Positions 25,917 through 34,287 of a stretch of DNA of 64,000 nucleotides are shown here, one piece after another. This DNA is from Halocynthiibacter sp. SDUM655004 (GTDB lineage: Bacteria > Pseudomonadota > Alphaproteobacteria > Rhodobacterales > Rhodobacteraceae): NCBI RefSeq assembly GCF_026015885.1, contig NZ_JAPDUG010000001.1, positions 930,001 through 994,000 on the forward strand, read 5' to 3'. How positions within the stretch are numbered: the first letter of the stretch is position 1; every line of letters starts with the position of its first letter. The position numbers were made by a program, and so were the translations under genes. The notes beneath the pieces were generated by a model, which saw only the letters and a program-made list of their open reading frames with translations, had not been told where the DNA came from and searched no databases.

Positions 25917-27362
25917 ATGTTTGATCTTCGCCCTGTCGGCTATGTCATTGGTCTTTTGGTTACGGCTCTTGCGTTTACGATGCTCGGCCCGATGGCCCTT
26001 GATATGTATGACGGCAACGGACACTGGCCTGTTTTCCTCGAGTCCGCAGTAATTACCGGCCTGACCGGCGGATTGATCGCGCTGGCCTGCGTAAACGGGG
26101 TTCAGCGCGGGCTTTCGATTCAACAGACCTTTTTGCTCACAACCGGTGTTTGGGTTGCCTTGCCGATCTTTGGCGCGTTGCCGTTTTATTTTGGTGCAAC
26201 CGAGGCGCGGTATGTTGATGCGTTTTTTGAGGCAACATCCGGCCTCACAACAACAGGTTCCACCGTGTTTTCCGGCCTTGACCAGCTTCCGCGCGGATTG
26301 CTGCTGTGGCGCAGCATGCTTCAGTGGTTTGGTGGTGTGGGTATCATCGTTGTGGCCATGGTGTTTCTACCTGAGCTTCGGGTTGGTGGTATGCAGATTT
26401 TCCGCTCCGAAGCCTTTGATACATTGGGTAAAATCCTGCCGCGTGCGGCGGAGATTGCCTCGCGGATTATGGCGATCTATGTGGGGCTGACGCTCGCTTG
26501 TTTTCTTAGTTATGTGGCGGTCGGCATGACGCCCTTTGACGCGCTCAACCATGCGCTGACGACCCTTTCAACGGGGGGCTTTTCAACCCATGATGCCTCG
26601 TTCGGGGCGTTTTCCGGCCCTGCGGAATATATTGCGTCGGTATTCATGATTTTGGCCAGTTTGCCGTTCGTGCGCTATGTTCAGCTCATCAGCGGTACGG
26701 CGATGCCGATCTGGCGAGACACACAAATCAGGGCGTTTTTGCTTGTGATCTTCGGGCTGGTTGCGATCTTGTCGTTCTATCACCTGTTTACCAGCACCGT
26801 AGACAACATGCCCTTCCGCGAGATCGTGTTTAACACCAGTTCGATCCTGTCGGGCACCGGATACGCCAGTGTTGATTATCAAACTTGGGGCGCGTTTCCG
26901 GTTGTTATTTTCTTCTTTATGGGGCTGATCGGGGGCTGCGCGGGGTCAACCTGTTGTTCAGTCAAAATCTTCCGCTATCAGCTTTTGTTTGCCTCGATCC
27001 GCGCACAAATTCGCAAGATCCACTCTCCGAGCGGCGTGTTTATGCCGCGCTACGACGGACGCACCGTGGGCGAAGATGTTTTGGCATCGGTGATGAGCTT
27101 CTTTGTGTTTTTCATCGTGAGCTTGGGTGTCCTAGCGGTTTTGCTCGCGCTCACGGGCCTCGACTTTGTAACTTCTGTTTCTGGTGCGGCGACGGCGATC
27201 GCCAATGTCGGTCCTGGCCTTGGCGATATTATCGGCCCCGCAGGAAATTTCGGCTCACTTGATGATACGCCGAAATGGTTACTTGTCGGAGGGATGCTGC
27301 TCGGTCGGCTCGAGATTATGGCTGTGTTCGTCATCTTCACAGTCAAGTTCTGGCGCGCCTGA
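25917..27362 (+). CDS. trkH: Trk-type potassium uptake protein TrkH
   Basis: Inner-membrane K+ transporter subunit with four pore repeats in about 481 residues. The selectivity-filter segments are visible as EATSGLTTTGSTVF, LSTGGFSTHDASF, TSSILSGTGYAS and TAIANVGPGLGDI. It would work with the cytoplasmic NAD-binding TrkA, which is not in the window. I start it at the ATG at 25917, where homologues begin (MFDLRPVGYVIG); an in-frame ATG at 25878 would add 13 residues. The gene converges on the pseudo-protease gene. Confidence 0.94.
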   Translation: MFDLRPVGYVIGLLVTALAFTMLGPMALDMYDGNGHWPVFLESAVITGLTGGLIALACVNGVQRGLSIQQTFLLTTGVWVALPIFGALPFYFGATEARYVDAFFEATSGLTTTGSTVFSGLDQLPRGLLLWRSMLQWFGGVGIIVVAMVFLPELRVGGMQIFRSEAFDTLGKILPRAAEIASRIMAIYVGLTLACFLSYVAVGMTPFDALNHALTTLSTGGFSTHDASFGAFSGPAEYIASVFMILASLPFVRYVQLISGTAMPIWRDTQIRAFLLVIFGLVAILSFYHLFTSTVDNMPFREIVFNTSSILSGTGYASVDYQTWGAFPVVIFFFMGLIGGCAGSTCCSVKIFRYQLLFASIRAQIRKIHSPSGVFMPRYDGRTVGEDVLASVMSFFVFFIVSLGVLAVLLALTGLDFVTSVSGAATAIANVGPGLGDIIGPAGNFGSLDDTPKWLLVGGMLLGRLEIMAVFVIFTVKFWRA

Positions 27363-27395
27363 TACCAACACCCTAAGCGGAAACGCCAACAAAAA

Positions 27396-27417
27396 AGGCG
27401 CGACCAAAGCCGCGCCT
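27396..27417 (-). terminator. Terminator of the protease-like gene
   Basis: A 7-bp GC-rich stem (27396-27402 with 27411-27417) with an 8-base loop; read on the minus strand it runs into six T residues. It ends the transcript of the gene at 27445-29211 and may also stop trkH. Confidence 0.75.
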
Positions 27418-27444
27418 GTCGATATTAGAATTGCCTATTTGGCA

Positions 27445-29211
27445 TTACTCCCAGCATGCCACCAATACGGTCATGTCAGAGGCAATCGTTGTAAGGTCCA
27501 GTGGATGCAGCGCAGTTTCGCCATTGGCTTTTGAAACTTTGATTCCATTGGCGCGCAAGGCTTCGGTAATTGCGTCACTCGCCGAAGAGAAGCTTACGCT
27601 GTTTGGCAAGCTGCGGCCGTCACGGGCTTCATTCGGTTGAAGCATCCCGATCACAGAACCCGCAGCGTTGACCACAGGGCCACCCGCATCACCAGGAAGC
27701 GGCGACATGGCGAGGCGCTGGAGGTTTGGCTCGCCGTTAAGACCTTTTACATCCGAGAGTTTGCCGAATGTCAGTGTTGGCGCGTCCAGCGCTCCGCCGA
27801 AAGAGAAACCTGCAACAGCAACATCAGAGTTGAGGCGCGGGGCGGCTTCGGCGAATTGTGCGTAAGCAATTGGCGCAACAGGCTCTTGCGGCTTCAGAAC
27901 GGAAATTCCAAGCGCTTCGTCGCTAAAGGCAATTGTGGCTTCGATGCCGTCTTCAACGGTTATTTTGCTGCACTGAGCGACGGCTTCTGTTGTTGTGAGG
28001 ATGTGTCCGCTGCCATCCAGATAAAACCCTGAGCGCGCGCTCTTGGGTTTACGGATTTCCAGCCCTGCGAGGAGATCGACACTTTGGGGCGCATCACCAT
28101 CGCTGGCCATATCATCAAGTGCGATGCTGTCATTCGGGGTAAAGCTCGCGCGCATCGAGGATACGACTCGTTCCATCCGCTTGCTGTCTCCGGCGGGCCA
28201 AACAAGGGTAAAGCCCTTGATCGTGCCGCCCGCGAGCGTGGCGTATGTATAGGAGCTGATGTCGTTGTTTTCACCTGTTAGGGTGAAGCTGTTTTGGTTG
28301 CGCTCGCGCTCGCCGTTCAACGGCACGATTTCAAGCGTTTGCATGATTTCGTAAAGACCAAAGAGCGTTGCTTGATCGCCGTATTGCGAGATGAGAGAGA
28401 CGCGAACGCCATCATCTGTTGTGGGCGTGAAATGGGCAAATGGTGCCTCATAACCATCAAACTCTACCATCGCCATCGGTAGACGGATGGTGATGCCCGC
28501 TTTTGTGTCGGTATAGGCTTCCATGCCAAGGCTGCTCAGGATCGCGTTGTAGTTCTCAAGCAGTTCGGCGCGTTGGCGCGTGGTGAGGATGCCTGTCTCG
28601 TCATACCCCTTTGCGCGTTGGTAAAGTGCCATTGCATTGCGGGTACCGCGGCCGAAATCACCGTCGATTGCCGCGTTATAGAACCCTTCCCATTGCATCG
28701 CGCGCTGAAGCTCCATCTTGGCTTCGCGTGACAGAAGGCGCTCTGACGCGCGCGCTTCGCGTGGCGTTTCGTCGGGAAGGTAGGTGAGTGAGGTGACAGG
28801 ATCGGTTTCGGTCAGGCTGCTTTCCGGAACAGGGAGTGCCACAACGGTATCGTCCAGTCGGTTCGCGCCAATCGGCCAGTATTGTTGCGTGAAACGGTCG
28901 CTCGTCACGAGATAGCTGTCGGCGGGAATAAGGTTTTCAACGGCAAGGCGTTGCAGTTCGTTTTCAGCGGTCACGGCATCATAGGGGCCGAGCGCAATGA
29001 CATACCAACCCGAGTTGGAGCGAAACCCGTTTACGTTATCAAACGCACCGGCAAACGCCTGCGCACGGACCTGAGCCTCGTTCAGGGAGGGGTGTGCTTC
29101 AATCTGGATCCAAGAAGCTTGTTGTGCATTGGCGGTCTGCGCAGACAGCGCAAAAGAAAACGGAAGAAGCACGAAAAGGAAGAGGGTCAAATAATGCCGA
29201 AGGATGCGCAT
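27445..29211 (-). CDS. Secreted trypsin-fold pseudo-protease with SPOR-like and peptidoglycan-binding domains
   Basis: A 588-residue exported protein. A signal peptide (about 1-29, ending TANA) is followed by a SPOR-like module (33-105, SWIQIEAHPSLNEAQ), a PG_binding_1-type helix set (about 160-222, GFYNAAIDGDFGRGTRNAMALYQ), a middle domain of unknown type and a C-terminal trypsin-like fold (about 395-588). The catalytic positions are replaced: Glu409 where His is expected (LTTTEAV for LTNAHVV), Gly where Asp is expected (DEALGISVLK) and Ala509 for Ser (GDAGGP). It is therefore unlikely to cleave peptides, and may bind peptidoglycan or a partner. It starts at the ATG at 29211; an ATG 10 codons earlier is an alternative. 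Confidence 0.85.
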   Translation of the reverse strand: MRILRHYLTLFLFVLLPFSFALSAQTANAQQASWIQIEAHPSLNEAQVRAQAFAGAFDNVNGFRSNSGWYVIALGPYDAVTAENELQRLAVENLIPADSYLVTSDRFTQQYWPIGANRLDDTVVALPVPESSLTETDPVTSLTYLPDETPREARASERLLSREAKMELQRAMQWEGFYNAAIDGDFGRGTRNAMALYQRAKGYDETGILTTRQRAELLENYNAILSSLGMEAYTDTKAGITIRLPMAMVEFDGYEAPFAHFTPTTDDGVRVSLISQYGDQATLFGLYEIMQTLEIVPLNGERERNQNSFTLTGENNDISSYTYATLAGGTIKGFTLVWPAGDSKRMERVVSSMRASFTPNDSIALDDMASDGDAPQSVDLLAGLEIRKPKSARSGFYLDGSGHILTTTEAVAQCSKITVEDGIEATIAFSDEALGISVLKPQEPVAPIAYAQFAEAAPRLNSDVAVAGFSFGGALDAPTLTFGKLSDVKGLNGEPNLQRLAMSPLPGDAGGPVVNAAGSVIGMLQPNEARDGRSLPNSVSFSSASDAITEALRANGIKVSKANGETALHPLDLTTIASDMTVLVACWE

Positions 29212-29353
29212 GGCGGTCGAAATTCCTATCAATCTGTTCAATTGGCGTTTTTTAGCATGTTTTGCGTGTTGCGCCTTAATAATGCAAGTGCAAGCAATTG
29301 ACCCTGTAAGCTGAGCGGCCTATTTGGAACTAGTTTTTTACGAAGGGCCAAAT

Positions 29354-30298
29354 ATGACTTCCGTTCTGTCGCAAGAAAGAAACACGCCACGTAGTTTTCA
29401 GGAGATCATCCTGCGTCTGCAAGCCTACTGGGCTGAGAAGGGCTGTGCTGTGATGCAGCCTTATGACATGGAAGTCGGGGCAGGGACCTTCCACCCCGCA
29501 ACAACCCTGCGTTCGCTTGGAAGCAAAGCATGGGCCGCAGCCTATGTGCAGCCCTCGCGCCGTCCAACCGACGGACGCTATGGCGAGAACCCGAACCGCC
29601 TTCAGCATTACTACCAGTATCAGGTGTTGATCAAACCAAGCCCGCCCGAATTGCAGGAGCTTTACCTCGGATCGCTTGAGGCAATCGGCATCAACATGGA
29701 CATGCACGACATCCGCTTTGTCGAGGATGACTGGGAAAGCCCGACACTTGGCGCGTGGGGCCTTGGTTGGGAAGTTTGGTGCGACGGCATGGAAGTAAGC
29801 CAGTTCACCTATTTCCAACAAGTGGGCGGCCATGATTGCCAGCCTGTTTCTGGTGAGCTGACCTATGGGCTTGAGCGGCTGGCGATGTATGTGCTGGGCG
29901 TCGATCACGTGATGGATATGCCCTACAACGATCCGGACGCACCGATTGCGCTTACCTATGGTGATGTGTTCCGCCAGACAGAGCAGGAATACAGCCGTTG
30001 GAACTTCGACGTGGCCAACACTGACAACCTATTGCAGCATTTCCTTGATGCCGAAGCCGAGTGCAAAGCCATCCTTGAGCAAGAAGCCGTTGATCCCAAA
30101 ACAGGCAAGCGCATTATTATGGCGCATCCTGCTTACGATCAGGCGATCAAGGCGAGCCATCTCTTTAACCTCCTTGATGCGCGCGGTGTGATCTCTGTAA
30201 CAGAGCGCCAAGCCTACATCGGTCGAGTGCGTGCGTTATCAAAGGCTTGCGCGGATGCCTTCGTGCAGACCGAAGCTGGCGGCTGGGCGGCTGAATGA
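29354..30298 (+). CDS. glyQ: Glycyl-tRNA synthetase alpha subunit
   Basis: Class II synthetase catalytic subunit of the alpha2beta2 enzyme. It is 314 residues long and opens [37 protein letters not shown], with motif 2/3 regions around [25 protein letters not shown] and the tetrameric-type core [26 protein letters not shown] lies upstream of the ATG at 29354. The stop overlaps the start of the next gene (ATGA), so the unit reads glyQ, small membrane protein, gltS, glyS. Confidence 0.97.
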   Translation: MTSVLSQERNTPRSFQEIILRLQAYWAEKGCAVMQPYDMEVGAGTFHPATTLRSLGSKAWAAAYVQPSRRPTDGRYGENPNRLQHYYQYQVLIKPSPPELQELYLGSLEAIGINMDMHDIRFVEDDWESPTLGAWGLGWEVWCDGMEVSQFTYFQQVGGHDCQPVSGELTYGLERLAMYVLGVDHVMDMPYNDPDAPIALTYGDVFRQTEQEYSRWNFDVANTDNLLQHFLDAEAECKAILEQEAVDPKTGKRIIMAHPAYDQAIKASHLFNLLDARGVISVTERQAYIGRVRALSKACADAFVQTEAGGWAAE

Positions 30299-30822
30299 TC
30301 GGGAAACTTCTGGCGGGTGTTATCGTGATTTCAGCTTTGGCCGCAGGCGCGGCGATGTATTACTTTCAGGTTTACGGTTTCTACACCGAGGTAGAGGCCA
30401 GTTCCCCTGACGCCGAAATCCGCATCACCAATATCGTGACAGGTGAGCCGGAGCCAATGTTGATTGCCGGTTTTGAAGGCATCGATTCCGATAGCTCCCC
30501 GATCCGGTTCCGTGCGTGTTTCACAACGCCAATGTCCAATGCCATGATGACCGAAACCTTTAAGGGATACCCCGCCGCAGAGCCACTTGTGGCTCCGGAC
30601 TGGTTCAGCTGCTTTGACGCAAAGGCACTCGGCACAGCGATCAAGGCCGGAACAGCGACGGCGTATCTTGGCGAGGAAAACATCATTTACGGCATTGATC
30701 GTGTCATTGCGGTCTATGACGATGGACGCGCCTATGCGTGGCACCAAATAAACACCTGTGGCGAATATGCGTTCAACGGAGACCCGTTGCCCGCGTCTTG
30801 CCCTCCGAACCCGTCAGAGTAA
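30295..30822 (+). CDS. Small membrane-anchored protein between glyQ and glyS
   Basis: A 175-residue protein with one N-terminal transmembrane or signal-anchor helix (about 4-25, [23 protein letters not shown]) and an extracytoplasmic domain with cysteines at RACFTT, WFSCFD, NTCGEY and ASCPPN, which may form disulfides. I believe it is the family catalogued as DUF6446, which in Rhodobacteraceae sits between the two glycyl-tRNA synthetase genes, but I cannot check. Its ATG overlaps the glyQ stop. Function unknown; a link with translation is not supported by its topology. Confidence 0.8.
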   Translation: MIGKLLAGVIVISALAAGAAMYYFQVYGFYTEVEASSPDAEIRITNIVTGEPEPMLIAGFEGIDSDSSPIRFRACFTTPMSNAMMTETFKGYPAAEPLVAPDWFSCFDAKALGTAIKAGTATAYLGEENIIYGIDRVIAVYDDGRAYAWHQINTCGEYAFNGDPLPASCPPNPSE

Positions 30823-30832
30823 GCGAGCACCG

Positions 30833-32044
30833 ATGGAGCATGTTCACACCATACCGGAATTTATCACCGCGACCCTTGGGTTCGCGGTATTTCTGCTTGG
30901 TGCGCGGCTGACGCGGAAGGTTGCCTTCCTGCGCGAGTTCAACATTCCAGAGCCAGTCACCGGCGGGTTGTTGGCTGCGGTTCTGTTTGGGCTTTTCAGC
31001 TATATTACGAACTCCTCGATTGTGTTCATGATGGAGTCGCGGGACGTTTTTCTCGTGGTGTTCTTTACCGGTATTGGCCTGAATGCGCGGCTGTCTGATC
31101 TGGTGAGCGGCGGCAAGCCTCTTGCTTTGCTGATGATCCTCACGCTCGCGATCATTGTCATACAGGATATCATCGGTGTGGCGGGCGCTGTGTTGTTCGA
31201 TATGCCGGCGCAGGCTGGTGTGTTGCTTGGGTCCGCGTCCTTGATTGGCGGGCACGGCACGGCCATTGCTTGGGCGCCGGAAGTCACGCGGATTACGGGA
31301 ATGGACTCTGCCGCAGAGCTGGGCGTCACCGTGGCGACGGTGGGTCTGGTCTTGGCTGCGCTTGTTGGTGGTCCGGTGGCGAAGTTCCTTGTGAACCGCT
31401 ACGATCTCCATTCTTCACACCCAAATGCAGAGAATACCGTTGGCGCAGTATACGAGGATGACGCCCATCCAGAGCCGATCACCCATATCAGCCTGATGCG
31501 CACACTCCTTGTGCTCAATCTGGCGATCATTGGCGGATTTCTTCTGCATGAGACGCTGCTGGATTGGGGCTTGATGCTCCCTCTGTTCGTGCCATGCCTA
31601 ATTATGGGGATTGTGCTGGGCAACCTTCACAGCATCTTGTTTCCAAAGGTTCCAGCAGTGTCGCGCACGCCAACGCTTGCCGTTGTAACTGATTTCGCGC
31701 TGGGCGTATTCCTTGCAATTTCGCTGATGACGCTGGACCTCGCTGCTTTGGCGGGGCTGGGCGGGCCTGTCTTTGCAACAATTGCTGTTCAGGCCGTTGT
31801 AACGGTTCTGTTCGTGATCTTTGTGTTGTTCCCTGTACTCGGCCGCGGCTATCGAGCTGCCGTTTTGGCATCGGGTTTCGCGGGCTTTTCGCTCGGAGCA
31901 ACGCCAACGGCAATCGCCAACATGACCGCCGTAACCAAACGTTACGGCCCATCACCTATCGCCTTTGTCGTTTTGCCGCTTGTGTCGGCATTTTTCGTAG
32001 ATATAGCCAATGCGATTGTCATTCAGACAATCGTGAACTTCTAG
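30833..32044 (+). CDS. gltS: Sodium/glutamate symporter
   Basis: A 403-residue inner-membrane carrier of the ESS family that takes up glutamate with Na+. It shows about ten hydrophobic helices in two inverted halves; the pore-loop signatures are LIGGHGTAIAWAPE in the first half and GFSLGATPTAIANM in the second. The start is the ATG at 30833; upstream in-frame codons lie inside the preceding gene. It lies 10 bp before glyS and within the glyQ/glyS transcription unit, an unusual place for it. Confidence 0.93.
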   Translation: MEHVHTIPEFITATLGFAVFLLGARLTRKVAFLREFNIPEPVTGGLLAAVLFGLFSYITNSSIVFMMESRDVFLVVFFTGIGLNARLSDLVSGGKPLALLMILTLAIIVIQDIIGVAGAVLFDMPAQAGVLLGSASLIGGHGTAIAWAPEVTRITGMDSAAELGVTVATVGLVLAALVGGPVAKFLVNRYDLHSSHPNAENTVGAVYEDDAHPEPITHISLMRTLLVLNLAIIGGFLLHETLLDWGLMLPLFVPCLIMGIVLGNLHSILFPKVPAVSRTPTLAVVTDFALGVFLAISLMTLDLAALAGLGGPVFATIAVQAVVTVLFVIFVLFPVLGRGYRAAVLASGFAGFSLGATPTAIANMTAVTKRYGPSPIAFVVLPLVSAFFVDIANAIVIQTIVNF

Positions 32045-32053
32045 GGACTTTTC

Positions 32054-34159
32054 ATGCCTGATCTCCTGATTGAACTCTTTTCCGAAGAAATCCCGGCCCG
32101 TATGCAAACGCGTGCGGCGGCGGACCTGAAGAAACTCGTTACCGATGGGTTGGTCGAGGCTGGGCTGACCTATGCCTCGGCGGGGGCATTCTCGACTCCA
32201 CGCCGTCTTGCGCTTTCCGTTGAAGGATTGCTTGCCGAAAGCCCCGACACCGTTGAAGAACGCAAGGGCCCCAAGGTCGGTGCGCCGGAAAAAGCGCTCG
32301 AAGGGTTCCTGCGCGGCGCAGGCGTGAGCAAGGATGACCTTGAAATCCGCGACGACAAAAAAGGGCAAGTGTATTACGCCACGATCAAGAAGCCGGGTCG
32401 CCCCGCTGCAGAGATCATTGCCGAAGTGCTTGAGGCAACCATTCGCAAGTTCCCGTGGCCGAAGTCCATGCGCTGGGGCGCAGGCAGCCTGAAATGGGTG
32501 CGGCCGCTGCATTCGATCCTTTGTGTTCTTTCGGATGAAGCAGGGGCAACCGTTGTCCCGCTTGAGGTTGATGGCATCGCGGCAGGCGACGAAACACGCG
32601 GCCACCGCTTCATGGCGCCTGATGCGATCAAAGTCACTAGCTTCGACGACTACGTTGTAAAACTCAAGGCAGCCAAAGTCGTGCTTTCTGCAGAAGAACG
32701 CGCCGAGCATATCTGGGCGGACGCCACCAATGCCGCCTTTGCGCAGGGGCTTGAAGTTGTAGAGGATAAGGGCCTTTTGGCCGAGGTCGCAGGGCTGGTT
32801 GAATGGCCTGTTGTACTGATGGGAGACATTGCAGAGGACTTCCTCGAACTGCCGCCTGAAGTGCTGCAGACCAGCATGAAAGAGCATCAAAAGTTTTTCT
32901 CTGTGCGGGATCCGAAATCGGGCGGCATTGTAAAATTCGTGACCGTTGCCAACCGTGAAACCGCTGATAACGGCGCGACCATCCTTGCAGGGAACCAAAA
33001 GGTTCTGTTCGCGCGACTTTCGGATGCGAAATTCTTCTGGGAGAACGATTTGCGCGTTGCAAAATCGGACATTTCGCAGTGGACCAAAGCGCTTGAGAAC
33101 GTGACCTTCCACAACAAACTCGGAAGCCAGACCGCACGGATTGAACGCATCGCCCAACTTGCGCGTGAAATCGCGCCCGTGGTTGGCGCAGATGCAGATC
33201 AGGCAGAACAAGCCGCGCGCGTGGCAAAGGCCGATCTTTCAAGCGAAATGGTTTATGAATTCCCCGAACTACAGGGGCTCATGGGCCGTTACTACGCCGA
33301 AGCTGCTGGCCTTCCAAAGGCCGTTGCCGCCGCCTGCGAAGCGCATTACAGCCCGCTTGGTCCGTCTGACACGGTGCCGACCGAGCCTGTATCCGTTGCC
33401 GTTGCCATGGCCGATAAACTCGACACGCTTACAGGATTCTGGGCGATTGACGAGAAGCCAACAGGATCGAAAGACCCGTTCGCCCTGCGCCGTGCGGCTT
33501 TGGGTGTTATTCGTTTGGTTCTCGAGAATGATGTGCGGATCAATCTGGCTGGCGCAAACGCCTTTGAACCCGCATTTGCCGCAGTAAACGCTGCCGTCGC
33601 GGAGGCCTCTGAGCAAGAAGTGTCCGAGGTAAACGCAAACCTTCTCTCCTTCTTCCATGATCGCCTGAAAACCTATCTCAAGGATCAGGGCATCCGCTTT
33701 GATGTCATCGATGCTTGCCTTGCGATGCCAGGAAACGACGATCTGTCGCTCTTGGTTAAACGCGCAACGGCGCTTTCGGACTTCCTTAAGACCGACGATG
33801 GCGAAAACCTGCTTCAAGGGTTTAAGCGCGCGGCCAATATCCTTGCGCAAGCCGAAGAGAAGGATGGCGTTGAGTATAGCTATGGCGCGGATGTGAAATA
33901 CGCCGAGACCGACGAAGAGCGCGCGCTCTTTGCGGCTCTGGACGCGGCAGAAAAAGACATTGCGCCTGCGATGGAGAAAGAGGATTTCGTTGCTGCTATG
34001 GGCGCGATGGCCAGCCTGCGCGCGCCGATTGATGCGTTTTTCGAAGCTGTACAGGTTAATGCCGACAGCCAAGTGGTGCGCCGCAACCGCCTCAACCTTC
34101 TGAGCCGTATTCGTACCCTGTGTCTCTCTGTCGCGGACCTGTCCAAGGTCGAGAGTTAA
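32054..34159 (+). CDS. glyS: Glycyl-tRNA synthetase beta subunit
   Basis: The 701-residue tRNA-binding subunit that pairs with GlyQ. It opens MPDLLIELFSEEIPARMQ and contains GPKVGAPEKALEGFLR, FPWPKSMRWG and the HD-like region YEFPELQGLMGRYYA, with PFALRRAALG later and a C-terminal DALR-type anticodon-binding helix bundle. The length is normal. It is preceded by gltS rather than by glyQ directly. The small hairpin after the stop is a possible weak terminator before the PPDK-like gene. Confidence 0.97.
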   Translation: MPDLLIELFSEEIPARMQTRAAADLKKLVTDGLVEAGLTYASAGAFSTPRRLALSVEGLLAESPDTVEERKGPKVGAPEKALEGFLRGAGVSKDDLEIRDDKKGQVYYATIKKPGRPAAEIIAEVLEATIRKFPWPKSMRWGAGSLKWVRPLHSILCVLSDEAGATVVPLEVDGIAAGDETRGHRFMAPDAIKVTSFDDYVVKLKAAKVVLSAEERAEHIWADATNAAFAQGLEVVEDKGLLAEVAGLVEWPVVLMGDIAEDFLELPPEVLQTSMKEHQKFFSVRDPKSGGIVKFVTVANRETADNGATILAGNQKVLFARLSDAKFFWENDLRVAKSDISQWTKALENVTFHNKLGSQTARIERIAQLAREIAPVVGADADQAEQAARVAKADLSSEMVYEFPELQGLMGRYYAEAAGLPKAVAAACEAHYSPLGPSDTVPTEPVSVAVAMADKLDTLTGFWAIDEKPTGSKDPFALRRAALGVIRLVLENDVRINLAGANAFEPAFAAVNAAVAEASEQEVSEVNANLLSFFHDRLKTYLKDQGIRFDVIDACLAMPGNDDLSLLVKRATALSDFLKTDDGENLLQGFKRAANILAQAEEKDGVEYSYGADVKYAETDEERALFAALDAAEKDIAPAMEKEDFVAAMGAMASLRAPIDAFFEAVQVNADSQVVRRNRLNLLSRIRTLCLSVADLSKVES

Positions 34160-34186
34160 GCGCGACAACCTTTAGAAATAGCATTG

Positions 34187-34208
34187 TTGCCCCCTAGGCT
34201 CGGGGCAA
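34187..34208 (+). terminator. Weak hairpin after glyS
   Basis: A 7-bp stem (34187-34193 with 34202-34208) with an 8-base loop; no T-run follows. It may partly end the glyS transcript or only stabilise the 3' end. Confidence 0.35.
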
Positions 34209-34287
34209 TGATACCTTTGCCGATAAGCACACCAAGCCTTGCCAGAAACGCCGCATCGGGTATTGTCTGTGGCAAAGGAGTGCTGCG

